Assembly (NCBI GenBank): GCA_016926595.1
Contig: JAFGOG010000608.1
Coordinates: 1 to 15,237 of the forward strand
Length of the DNA stretch: 15,237 nt
Direction of reading: 5' to 3'
From: Anaerolineae bacterium
GTDB lineage: Bacteria; Chloroflexota; Anaerolineae; JAAYZQ01
In this document: positions 1 to 6,726 of the stretch, one piece after another
Layout: each line of letters opens with the position of its first letter
Numbering within the stretch: position 1 is the stretch's first letter
Notes under the pieces: generated by a model
Database searches by the model: none
Seen by the model: only the letters and a program-made list of their open reading frames with translations
What the model was told of the DNA's origin: nothing
Program-made: the position numbers and the translations under genes

Positions 1-1
1 G

Positions 2-415
2 ATTCCACCTGACCGGGACGTGGTGTTGGTCTGCTACACCGGCCAGACGGCGGGACAGGCCACAGCAGCCCTGAACATGCTGGGCTACGAAGCCTACAGC
101 CTGCTGTATGGTATGTCGTCGTGGACCGGCGACCCCGAGGTCTATGTCAAGCGCTTTGATCCGGAGAAGCACACCAACGACTATATCATCGACATCGAAG
201 CCCACCAGCCTGGCGGCCCCTACGAGCTGCCCTTCGCCGTATCCGGAGCTGCGGAGCCGGGAGCAGAGCCAACGTCCCCGCCCGTGGCCGAAGTACCGGT
301 GGTCGTGGCCCCGGCCGACAACTGTGTGCGCTGTCACACCGACAAAGCCAGCCTCAAGAGCCTGGCCGTGGAAGAGGAGGAGGTCGAGTCAGAAGAGAGC
401 GCCGGTGAGGGCTGA
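2..415 (+). CDS. Rhodanese-like domain protein with C-terminal haem c site (5' partial)
   Basis: The frame is open from base 2, so the start and any signal peptide lie outside the window. The first ~45 residues are the C-terminal half of a rhodanese domain. They carry the active-site loop VCYTGQTAG (Cys codon 32-34) followed by the usual helix and the LGYEAYSLLYGMSSW ending. After a Pro/Ala-rich linker comes one c-type haem site, CVRCH (323-337), and then a Glu/Ser-rich acidic tail. Rhodaneses bind sulfane sulfur on the loop Cys. Fusion to a haem c site implies an extracytoplasmic location and a link to electron transfer. The frame ends at a TGA (413-415), but the same frame stays open beyond it into the ten-haem cytochrome, only 9 nt further on. 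This piece may therefore be the N-terminal part of one larger protein rather than a separate gene. The rhodanese assignment is firm; the true C-terminus is uncertain. Confidence 0.85.
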   Translation: MPPDRDVVLVCYTGQTAGQATAALNMLGYEAYSLLYGMSSWTGDPEVYVKRFDPEKHTNDYIIDIEAHQPGGPYELPFAVSGAAEPGAEPTSPPVAEVPVVVAPADNCVRCHTDKASLKSLAVEEEEVESEESAGEG

Positions 416-442
416 GCAGGCGAATTGCCTCCGTTGGAGGCA
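413..442 (+). promoter_or_regulatory. In-frame UGA with candidate bacterial SECIS hairpin
   Basis: The UGA at 413-415 is in the frame of both flanking haem-protein segments. Ten nt later a perfect 7-bp stem (TGCCTCC 426-432 with GGAGGCA 436-442) closes a GTT loop (433-435). The loop starts 17 nt after the UGA and its first base is G. This agrees with the general bacterial SECIS description: a stem-loop just downstream of UGA, with G near the start of a small apical loop. In E. coli fdhF a 17-nt upper stem-loop lies about 11 nt after the UGA; here it is also 17 nt, 10 nt away. The bulged U of the E. coli stem is absent. No selA, selB or selC is in the window. A chance hairpin beside a nonsense mutation remains possible. 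Confidence 0.45.
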
Positions 443-1678
443 TGGGAGAAGGTCTTTGTCGGCGACGAGTTTTTGACTTCGGTCCACAATGCCCAAAACT
501 GCATCGGCTGTCACGGTGGGGTTGACGGCGTGGACGACATGGACGCGGCACATAAGGGCGTCGTGCGGGATCCCATCCAAAACTCGGACCGGGCCTGCGC
601 CGTTTGCCACGCCGATGCAGCCCAAGACGCGGTCGACAGCCTGCACCGGGTCTTGGGTGGCTACCAGACGGCATTGACTGCCCGTGGCGCCGATTTCGAG
701 GATGCCCGGATGCAGGAGGCCTTTGGCAACCACTGTGCGACCTGTCACGCGACCTGTGGTCAATGCCACATCAGCCGCCCGAACTTTACCGACGGCGGCC
801 TGATCCAGGGCCACAAGGTCAAAGAGATCGCGTCCAGCAAAGATACCTGCGAGGCTTGCCACGGCGCTCGCGTATCCAACGAATACAAGGGCAAAAACGA
901 GGGCGTGGAGGCAAGTGTCCACTACCTGGAAGAAGGCATGGCCTGTGTCGACTGCCATGAGACAAGCCACTTCCACGGCGACGGCAACGACTATGCCCAT
1001 CGCTTCGATGGCGCTGTAGATCCCAACTGCCTGGACTGTCATCCCGAGATAGCGTCGGCCCAAGGCGAGATCGAACAACACGACATCCACCTGGGCACGG
1101 TGGACTGCACTGTGTGCCACGTATCTGGCCCCTATAAGAGCTGCTACAACTGCCACGTGGGCATAGACAAGAATGGCCTGACCTACCTCAAGACCGACGA
1201 GAGCCAGATGACTTTCAAGATCGGTCGCAACGCCTTAAAGAGCGAGGAGCGGCCCTGGGAGTATGTGTTGGTGCGGCACATTCCGGTCGCGCCTGACACC
1301 TTTGCCTTTTACGGTGAGAACCTGCTGCCCAATTTTGACGGCGCGCCGACGTGGAAGTATGCGACGCCGCATAATATCCAGCGCGTCACGCCTCAAAACC
1401 AGAGCTGTGAAAGCTGCCACGACAACCCCGCGCTCTTTTTAATGGCCGACGATGTGGACCCCCAAGAGCGGCAGGCCAACGCGGCCGTCATCGTCGAAGA
1501 GGTACCGCCCTCTTCATGGGGACCCTACTCCGTGACCGGGCAGACCGGCGGCATTGGGGCTTGGAGCTGGCTGCTGTGGTTACTAGTCGCCCTGGCAGTC
1601 GCCGTGGTTGTGGTGGGCGCGCTCTTTCTACTGGTCAACCGGGAGGCCATCCTTTCGAGAGGAGAGCAAAGTGTCTAA
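425..1678 (+). CDS. Ten-haem c-type cytochrome with C-terminal membrane anchor
   Basis: The product would be 417 residues from TTG 425. It has ten CxxCH haem sites, with first Cys near residues 26, 58, 104, 111, 142, 174, 202, 228, 240 and 328. One transmembrane helix (about 381-404) is followed by a short basic tail, so the haem domain would face outside and the C-terminus the cytoplasm. It likely passes electrons between the Fe-S/cytochrome b partners downstream and an outer acceptor or donor. Covalent haem c attachment occurs outside the cytoplasm, yet this frame has no signal peptide. TTG 425 also has only a weak, distant Shine-Dalgarno (GAGG 407-410), and the next ATG (538) would delete a haem site. 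These points favour translation as the continuation of the upstream rhodanese-haem segment through the UGA at 413-415, giving 11 haem sites in all. The last 8 nt overlap the next gene. It is a multihaem cytochrome for certain; the exact family and substrate are unknown. Confidence 0.9.
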   Translation: MPPLEAWEKVFVGDEFLTSVHNAQNCIGCHGGVDGVDDMDAAHKGVVRDPIQNSDRACAVCHADAAQDAVDSLHRVLGGYQTALTARGADFEDARMQEAFGNHCATCHATCGQCHISRPNFTDGGLIQGHKVKEIASSKDTCEACHGARVSNEYKGKNEGVEASVHYLEEGMACVDCHETSHFHGDGNDYAHRFDGAVDPNCLDCHPEIASAQGEIEQHDIHLGTVDCTVCHVSGPYKSCYNCHVGIDKNGLTYLKTDESQMTFKIGRNALKSEERPWEYVLVRHIPVAPDTFAFYGENLLPNFDGAPTWKYATPHNIQRVTPQNQSCESCHDNPALFLMADDVDPQERQANAAVIVEEVPPSSWGPYSVTGQTGGIGAWSWLLWLLVALAVAVVVVGALFLLVNREAILSRGEQSV

Positions 1679-2561
1679 CATTGGCGCAGCAAGTGTGAAT
1701 CGCAGGGATTTTCTCAAGCTTTCGGGAGCGGGCCTATCTGGATTGCTCCTGCACTCGTCCGGTCAGGCCCTGGCCGCGACGCCGGCCCAGAACGACCTAG
1801 CCATCCTATACGACGCCTCCAAATGCATCGGCTGCCGCGCGTGCGAGCGCGCCTGCAAAACGCACAATGGTTTGCCGGCGCCTGAGGAGCCCAACGCCGA
1901 GCTATCAGCCACGACCTGGAACCTGATCGTCACGCGCAAAGGGATCGATCCGGACAATCATCCCTTTTTCAACTACCAGTGCATGCACTGCACCGATGCC
2001 GCCTGTGCTGTGGGCTGCCCCTCGGGCGCGCTGGCCATAGACGAAAGGGGCTTTGTGTCGTTTAACCAGGACAAGTGCATCGGCTGTGGCTACTGCACCC
2101 AATTCTGTCCTTTTGGCATTCCCCACTTGGGCGTGACCAATCTGATCACTGGTGAGGCCCGGGCGGCCAAGTGCACCTTCTGCCAGGACAAGATCGAGGC
2201 AGGCACCGGCGGGCCTTCTTGCGCTGAGGCCTGTCCTACCGGCGCCCTGATCTGGGGTGAGCGGGGGACGTTGTTGGCCGAGGCCAAGACGCGGGTATCT
2301 GAGCTCCAGGCTGAGGGCTACAGCGGCGCGCTGCTCTACGGTGAACATGAGGCCGGAGGGCTGCACCGCCTGAGCATCCTGCTCGATCAGCCGTCCGCCT
2401 ACAGCCTACCCGACGATCCGGGCGGGCAGTTCACCTTGGCTCGCCTCTATCGCAAGATCATCCAGCCTGCGGGCTTTGCAGTCTTTGGTGCAGCACTGGT
2501 TGGCGTCGTTGCTGCCTTTGGGCTCGCCCGGCGCCACATCCACATGGAGAAAGTAGAATGA
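1671..2561 (+). CDS. Tat-exported four-cluster ferredoxin subunit (FdnH/HybA/DmsB-like)
   Basis: 296 residues from GTG 1671, chosen because AGGAG (1660-1664) sits 6 nt upstream; the start overlaps the cytochrome stop. The N-terminus carries a twin-arginine signal, NRRDFLKLSG at residues 10-19, then a hydrophobic stretch ending near ALAA. Four Cys groups follow in the order typical of this family: CIGCRACERAC (52-62), CMHCTDAACAVGC (104-116), CIGCGYCTQFC (136-146), and CTFC with CAEAC (168-188), enough for four [4Fe-4S] clusters. A hydrophobic helix at about 264-285 followed by ARRH could anchor it in the membrane, as in formate dehydrogenase beta subunits. Its role is to wire electrons between a partner (here probably the multihaem protein) and the cytochrome b encoded next. 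The next start codon overlaps this stop (ATGA). No catalytic molybdopterin subunit is visible nearby. Confidence 0.92.
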   Translation: MSNIGAASVNRRDFLKLSGAGLSGLLLHSSGQALAATPAQNDLAILYDASKCIGCRACERACKTHNGLPAPEEPNAELSATTWNLIVTRKGIDPDNHPFFNYQCMHCTDAACAVGCPSGALAIDERGFVSFNQDKCIGCGYCTQFCPFGIPHLGVTNLITGEARAAKCTFCQDKIEAGTGGPSCAEACPTGALIWGERGTLLAEAKTRVSELQAEGYSGALLYGEHEAGGLHRLSILLDQPSAYSLPDDPGGQFTLARLYRKIIQPAGFAVFGAALVGVVAAFGLARRHIHMEKVE

Positions 2562-3286
2562 GTATCAAGATCAAGGGTACCGATTCAGTCGTCCAGATTC
2601 GTTGGATCCCCCGCTACACAGGCCTGGAGCGTTTCCTGCACTGGGTGCATACCGGTTCTTTCATTCCCCTGGCTCTGACGGGCTTGATCCTCTTTTCGCC
2701 CTTTCTCCAATGCGGGGCTGGGTGCGTGGCCGTGCGCAACCTGCGTGTTGTGCACCGCATTGCCGCTGTGATCTTTGGGGCAACGCCCATTATCTACGGC
2801 ATCCTACAGCCACGGCGGCTGGTGATGCACCTCCGCGAGTTCTTTACTTTCTGCCGCTATGACATCCAATGGCTCAAGGCTGCCGTGCCATACTACCTAC
2901 TCGGCCGCCACGGGGACATGCCGCCTCAGCCCCGCTTCAACACCGGCGAGCGGCTGAATGCGCTGGTCATGATCGTGGGCACTGCTGCCTTTGGCGTCAG
3001 TGGTTTGGGGATGTGGTTCGGCAAGGGGATCCTCCCACCGGGCCTTTTCCTGGCCTTGCTCATCATCCACGATCTGGCATTTATCGTTACCTTTGCCATG
3101 TTCATCGTCCACTTCTACCTGGCGGTGGTCCACCCGCTGATGTGGCAGAGCCTGGTCAGCATGCGCTTCGGGTACGTGTCCGAATCGTATGCGCGCGAGC
3201 ATCATGCCCGCTGGTACTATGGCCGCGAGCGGGCGATCCAGATGTGGGAACAGCACAAGACGGAGGGGGCGGACCAGGAAGGCTGA
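2558..3286 (+). CDS. Di-haem cytochrome b membrane subunit (formate dehydrogenase gamma/FdnI-like)
   Basis: 242 residues; the ATG overlaps the previous stop (ATGA at 2558-2561), a sign of translational coupling. Hydrophobic segments lie near residues 33-49, 66-83, 135-153 and 163-190, consistent with a four-helix cytochrome b. Candidate haem ligands are H28 (in RFLHWVH), H66, H171 and H185. Their spacing (38, 105, 14) closely follows the four histidines of E. coli FdnI as I recall them (39, 98, 14). The family oxidises or reduces quinone and exchanges electrons with a periplasmic-side Fe-S subunit, here the gene just upstream. The C-terminal tail is hydrophilic and charged. The protein is likely the quinone-reactive end of the redox module. 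The membrane cytochrome b call is strong; formate as substrate is not implied. Confidence 0.88.
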   Translation: MSIKIKGTDSVVQIRWIPRYTGLERFLHWVHTGSFIPLALTGLILFSPFLQCGAGCVAVRNLRVVHRIAAVIFGATPIIYGILQPRRLVMHLREFFTFCRYDIQWLKAAVPYYLLGRHGDMPPQPRFNTGERLNALVMIVGTAAFGVSGLGMWFGKGILPPGLFLALLIIHDLAFIVTFAMFIVHFYLAVVHPLMWQSLVSMRFGYVSESYAREHHARWYYGRERAIQMWEQHKTEGADQEG

Positions 3287-3352
3287 CATCCAGGGCGCCT
3301 GTGTGCGCCGCGCGGCCGCCTTGGCCTTTTGGTCGCTAGCTTGCAGATTATC

Positions 3353-3540
3353 GTAACGGATCTTTTCGCGGATCGCGTCGGCTAGCAGGGAAATGTCTTG
3401 GGGCGGCAGCGGAGCCGGCCGTTGCAGACCTGTGGACCCAATCCGGCGCACGTCCACATCGTCGATCCCGACCATGCCAGCAGCCGGGCGATTCCAGTCC
3501 TGCCGACGCCAGTCGGCCCGGCTGGGACAATCGTCTCTCC
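3353..3540 (-). pseudogene. Possible frameshifted relic of a P-loop-like protein
   Basis: On the minus strand, bases 3540-3496 read GETIVPAGPTGVGRT, a Walker A-like pattern with Arg in place of the usual Lys. After a change of frame near 3480, bases 3478-3353 read a protein-like stretch containing GIDDVDVRRIGS and ISLLADAIREKIRY. Two adjacent pieces with natural-looking composition in different frames could be a decayed gene. No start, Shine-Dalgarno or stop fits, and I do not recognise the family. It may equally be chance in GC-rich DNA. Confidence 0.22.
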
Positions 3541-3888
3541 GGCTGCCCGTCGAGAGACGCACCCCGCAGCAACGGCAACCCTCCATAGCCAAGAGCCTGT
3601 TCTGAAAGCAGCCCTCTGCCTGATGGGGCTGCGCAGGGTCAAGCCATCTTCGTCGCCTGGGGGACCGTCAGGAAGTTGGACTTGTTCAACCTGTGCCGCG
3701 CCAGATCGCTCGGAAGTGACCAGGCGCAGTTCAATCAAGACCTTATCCCTTGCCAGCGACCGGGCGGGCCAGTGGAGGCGGCCTACGGCTTTCTGGATGA
3801 GGGAGCTTGAGATGGTGTGCTACTATTGGCTGGAAAAGGTCGCACTGTATGGGGTGGGCACGCTGTTGGGGTCTAGTCACGCCGCCGC

Positions 3889-3917
3889 TTGCGCTTTCCG
3901 CCGTCTTGGGGTACAAT
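3889..3917 (+). promoter_or_regulatory. Sigma-70-like promoter for the endonuclease V operon
   Basis: TTGCGC (3889-3894) and TACAAT (3912-3917) are separated by exactly 17 nt. The -10 box matches the consensus at five of six positions, the -35 box at three of six. It lies about 90 nt upstream of the endonuclease V start, on the correct strand, in a region without other genes. The same TACAAT -10 appears before the flavodoxin gene. Confidence 0.55.
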
Positions 3918-4005
3918 CCAACACGACCGGGCAGTCAGCACCAGGTTGATTGTTTCTTTGTGTCCAATCGGACTGGAAGATACAGGCAATTGAGGGGGAG
4001 TGTCA

Positions 4006-4722
4006 GTGAAATTGGCGGTTTCTCATCGGTGGGACCTGCCGGTCAAGGAGGCCGAGACCCTGCAGACCAGGCTGGCAGCACAAGTAGTCGCCCGTTTCAA
4101 AGGCAAACGAAACGCCATCAAGACGGTGGCAGGGGTTGATGTTGGCTTTCAGGGTGATGTGGCGCGGGCGGCGGCGGTGGTGCTCAGTTTCCCGGGCCTG
4201 GAACCGCTGGACTTTAGCCTGGGTGAGGCACCCATTACCTTTCCTTACCGGCCGGGCCTGCTGGCCTTTCGCGAGGGGCCGGCAGTGCTGGCGGCCCTGG
4301 ACAAGCTCGCGACCTGGCCGGACCTGTTCCTGTTCGACGCGCAGGGGATTGCCCATCCTCGCCGCTTGGGCCTGGCTGCTCACCTGGGGGTTCTCCTCGA
4401 CTGCCCCAGTATCGGCTGCGCTAAATCCCGTCTCATTGGTTTTCATGAGGAGCCCGGCAAGGCGATGGGTGATTGGGTGTATCTGTATTCTGGCAAGGGA
4501 GCTGACAAGCAGGTTATTGGAGTCGTGGTACGTACCAAGGTGAGTACCAAACCGCTGTATGTATCGGTCGGCCATCGCATAGACCTCGATGGTGCCCGTG
4601 ATCTGGTCCTGCGCTGTATCAGAGGCTACCGCCTGCCCGAGCCAACCCGCCTCGCTCACAATCTAGCCAGCCGGGTGAATACACCCATCAAGCCAGGTAA
4701 GGGCCAGCTGCCGCTTTTTTGA
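4006..4722 (+). CDS. nfi: Endonuclease V (deoxyinosine 3'-endonuclease)
   Basis: 238 residues from GTG 4006. An in-frame GTG at 4000 is also possible, but the Shine-Dalgarno AGGGGGAG (3993-4000) fits 4006 (5 nt) and would overlap 4000. Family landmarks are all present: GVDVGF with catalytic Asp45, the wedge-like FPYRPGLLAFREGP with Glu90, then LFDAQGIAHPRRLGLAAHLG with Asp111 (DAQG in place of the more usual DGxG), and Lys140. The length is normal for the family. The enzyme nicks DNA one nucleotide 3' of deoxyinosine and related deaminated bases, and often also inosine in RNA, in the cytoplasm. The C-terminus ends in QLPLF, which resembles the beta sliding clamp-binding pentapeptide (QLxLF). 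It is first in a probable operon, 14 nt before the sirtuin gene. Confidence 0.95.
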   Translation: MKLAVSHRWDLPVKEAETLQTRLAAQVVARFKGKRNAIKTVAGVDVGFQGDVARAAAVVLSFPGLEPLDFSLGEAPITFPYRPGLLAFREGPAVLAALDKLATWPDLFLFDAQGIAHPRRLGLAAHLGVLLDCPSIGCAKSRLIGFHEEPGKAMGDWVYLYSGKGADKQVIGVVVRTKVSTKPLYVSVGHRIDLDGARDLVLRCIRGYRLPEPTRLAHNLASRVNTPIKPGKGQLPLF

Positions 4723-4736
4723 GAGAAGAGGTATTT

Positions 4737-5492
4737 ATGAGCTTGGAAGACCAAATCAAGCGCGCCGCCGACCTGATCCGTCACGCGCACTATGCGGTGG
4801 CGCTGACTGGCGCGGGGGTCAGCACCGCGTCTGGCATCCCTGACTTTCGCAGCCCCGAGTCCGGCCTGTGGGAAAAGGACAACCCGATGGTCGTGGCTTC
4901 TATCTTTTCTTTTCGCACCAACCCCCAGATCTTTTATAACTGGCTCCGTCCGCTGGCCGAGCTCATGCTCTATGCTCAGCCAAATCCGGCCCATCTGGCC
5001 CTGGCTCATCTGGAGCAGCGGGGGTTTATCAGGGCGATCATTACCCAGAACATCGACGGGCTGCACCAGAGGGCCGGCGCCCAGTGCGTGCTGGAGGTCC
5101 ACGGCCATATGCGCCAGGCTACCTGCATCCGTTGCTACAAGCAGGTGCCAGCCAACTCCCTGGTCGCCCGATTCCTGGTGACCGGCGAGGCGCCCCGCTG
5201 TGAATGCGGCGGCGTATTCAAGCCGGATGCCATTCTGTTTGGCGAACAGCTACCCATCCGGGTGCTAAACCAGGCGATCGCCGAAGCCCGGCGCTGTGAC
5301 CTGTTGCTGGTGGCAGGCTCTTCTCTCCACGTAGTGCCTGCGGCTGATCTCCCCTTCCTGGCTGCCGAGAATGGCGCCAAGGCGATCGTCGTCAACCTTG
5401 AACCCACCGATTTTGACCTGCGCGCCGATCTGGTCATCCACGGCGACGTGGCCGAGGTATTACCTCGCATCGCCGAGCTGTTACCCGGTTAG
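4737..5492 (+). CDS. NAD-dependent protein deacylase (sirtuin, Sir2 family)
   Basis: 251 residues from ATG 4737, supported by GAGG at 4728-4731, 5 nt upstream; length is normal for a bacterial sirtuin. Motifs run in family order: GAGVSTASGIPDFRS (25-39, NAD binding), TQNIDGLH (103-110), catalytic His122 in VHGHM, zinc-ligand cysteines C130, C133, C155 and C157, GSSLHVVPA (195-202) for NAD binding, and VNLEPT near the end. It removes acyl groups from protein lysines using NAD+, giving nicotinamide and O-acyl-ADP-ribose, in the cytoplasm. It sits 14 nt after endonuclease V and 10 nt before the histidine kinase, so the three are probably co-transcribed. The acyl specificity (acetyl, succinyl or other) cannot be settled with confidence from the motifs I can read. 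Confidence 0.95.
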   Translation: MSLEDQIKRAADLIRHAHYAVALTGAGVSTASGIPDFRSPESGLWEKDNPMVVASIFSFRTNPQIFYNWLRPLAELMLYAQPNPAHLALAHLEQRGFIRAIITQNIDGLHQRAGAQCVLEVHGHMRQATCIRCYKQVPANSLVARFLVTGEAPRCECGGVFKPDAILFGEQLPIRVLNQAIAEARRCDLLLVAGSSLHVVPAADLPFLAAENGAKAIVVNLEPTDFDLRADLVIHGDVAEVLPRIAELLPG

Positions 5493-5502
5493 AGGGGACC
5501 AG

Positions 5503-6714
5503 ATGCAAGAGAATGCGACCCAACAGAACCTTGAGCTTGCCGCTCTGCGCCGCCGTGTCGCTGAATTGGAGGCGCTGGAGGCCGAGCACAAGCAGGTAGA
5601 GGAAGCGTTGCGTGAGAGCGAGGAGTTGTATCGCACACTCGTCGAGATCTCCCCCGACGCTATCACCTTAACCGACCTGGATGGCAAGATCCTCTTCTGC
5701 AATCAACAAGCGGCGTTGTTGAACGGCTGCAATAACCCCGAAGAGCTAGTCGGCAGGAACAGTTTTGAGTTCATCGCGCCGGAAGATCGCCCGCGCGCAA
5801 TAGACAACGCGCTCAAGGCCTTACAAGGTGTACCGCTCAAAAATATCGAGTACACAGTACTCAAGGAGGATGGCACCCGTTTCCTGGCCGAGCTCAACAC
5901 CGCGCTGGTCACAGATGCCGAGGGCAGGGCCAGGGGTTTCATCGGCGCGATGCACGACATCACCCACCACAAGGAGGTCGAGGAGGCGCTGCGCCAATCT
6001 AACGCCGAGCTCCAGGCACAAAAAGACGATCTCGATGCTTTTGCCCACACTGTGGCTCACGACCTGCAGAGTCCGCTGGCGTTCATCATCGGCATGGCCG
6101 AGCTGTTGGCCGACGAGGGTGAGACCGTGCCCTTGGCAGAGCAGCAGAGATATCTCCAGGCCATCGTCCAGCACGGTTTGAAGGTCAGCCGGATCACCGA
6201 AGAGCTGTTGTTGCTGGCCCAGGTGCGCAGGGGCGCAGTTAAGCTGGAGCCTTTGGACATGGCCCGCATTGTCGCCGAAGCCTGGCAGCGTCTGGCTGAA
6301 GTGGCCCAAGACTACAAGGCTGAGATCAGCCTGCCCGGTGCATGGCCCACTGCGCTGGGCCACGGCCCATGGGTCGAAGAGGTATGGGTCAACTATCTCA
6401 GCAACGCGCTCAAATATGGCGGCCGTCCGCCGCACCTGGAGTTGGGGGCGGCGGTCCAGTCTGACGACCAGGTGCGCTTCTGGGTGCATGACAACGGCCC
6501 TGGATTGACGGAGGAGAAGCAGAGCAGGTTGTTTATCCCGTTCACCCAAATAGCCCAGGCTCGCGCTACCGGTTATGGGCTGGGGCTGTCCATCGTACAC
6601 CGCATTGTGGAGAAGCTGGGCGGCCAGGTAGGTGTCGAAAGTGATGGCGTGAACGGAACCACTTTCAGCTTCACCCTACCAGGCGCGCCGGAGGGCAAGC
6701 CCGATCCTTTCTGA
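5503..6714 (+). CDS. Soluble PAS-domain sensor histidine kinase (orphan)
   Basis: 403 residues from ATG 5503; AGGGG at 5493-5497 lies 5 nt upstream. Residues 1-42 form a charged likely coiled coil. A PAS domain follows (about 43-155, ending in GAMHDITHHKEVEE), then a linker helix. The DHp domain has H-box AHTVAHDLQSPL, with phospho-acceptor His186. The HATPase_c domain shows an N-box (VNYLSNALKYG, about 296-306), G1 (HDNGPGL, 329-335), an F-box (LFIPFTQI) and G2 (GYGLGLSIVHRIVEKLGG, 357-374). No transmembrane segment is visible, so it should sense a cytoplasmic signal through PAS. The full set of ATP and His motifs suggests it is active. No response regulator is encoded in the window, so its partner lies elsewhere. 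Placement in an operon with a sirtuin and a peptidase is unusual; the signal is unknown. Confidence 0.93.
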   Translation: MQENATQQNLELAALRRRVAELEALEAEHKQVEEALRESEELYRTLVEISPDAITLTDLDGKILFCNQQAALLNGCNNPEELVGRNSFEFIAPEDRPRAIDNALKALQGVPLKNIEYTVLKEDGTRFLAELNTALVTDAEGRARGFIGAMHDITHHKEVEEALRQSNAELQAQKDDLDAFAHTVAHDLQSPLAFIIGMAELLADEGETVPLAEQQRYLQAIVQHGLKVSRITEELLLLAQVRRGAVKLEPLDMARIVAEAWQRLAEVAQDYKAEISLPGAWPTALGHGPWVEEVWVNYLSNALKYGGRPPHLELGAAVQSDDQVRFWVHDNGPGLTEEKQSRLFIPFTQIAQARATGYGLGLSIVHRIVEKLGGQVGVESDGVNGTTFSFTLPGAPEGKPDPF

Positions 6715-6726
6715 GGTTAACCCTGC

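Larger units (their letters stand above)
3287..4005. other. Intergenic stretch without a convincing intact gene
   Basis: About 0.7 kb between the redox module and the endonuclease V operon. Open frames here are Arg/Pro/Ser-rich in several phases and look like GC-rich noise. A short inverted repeat, GGCGC/GCGCC (3294-3298 with 3305-3309), lies just after the cytochrome b stop but has no clear T-run. A 7-bp inverted repeat, GCAGCCC/GGGCTGC (3608-3614 with 3626-3632), also lacks a T-run in the + direction. A possible minus-strand gene relic (3353-3540) and a promoter (3889-3917) are listed separately. Nothing else is recognised. Confidence 0.6.

Noticed and set aside
389..1156. A long minus-strand frame opposite the multihaem cytochrome
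   Set aside because: It lies antisense to ten clear CxxCH motifs and its Val/Ala/Asp-rich product is typical of a shadow of GC-rich coding DNA.
3590..3600. CAAGAGCCTGT, repeated at 13205-13215 and reminiscent of some insertion-sequence ends
   Set aside because: Only 11 bases are shared, with no transposase remnant, matching inverted end or target duplication at either place.
3398..3949. A 183-codon open frame on the + strand in the gap before endonuclease V
   Set aside because: Composition is Arg/Ser/Pro-rich without any motif. It covers the promoter of the next gene and has no Shine-Dalgarno.
5371..5502. In-frame upstream extension of the histidine kinase into the sirtuin gene
   Set aside because: ATG 5503 has an ideally spaced Shine-Dalgarno, and the extension would overlap about 120 nt of conserved sirtuin coding sequence.
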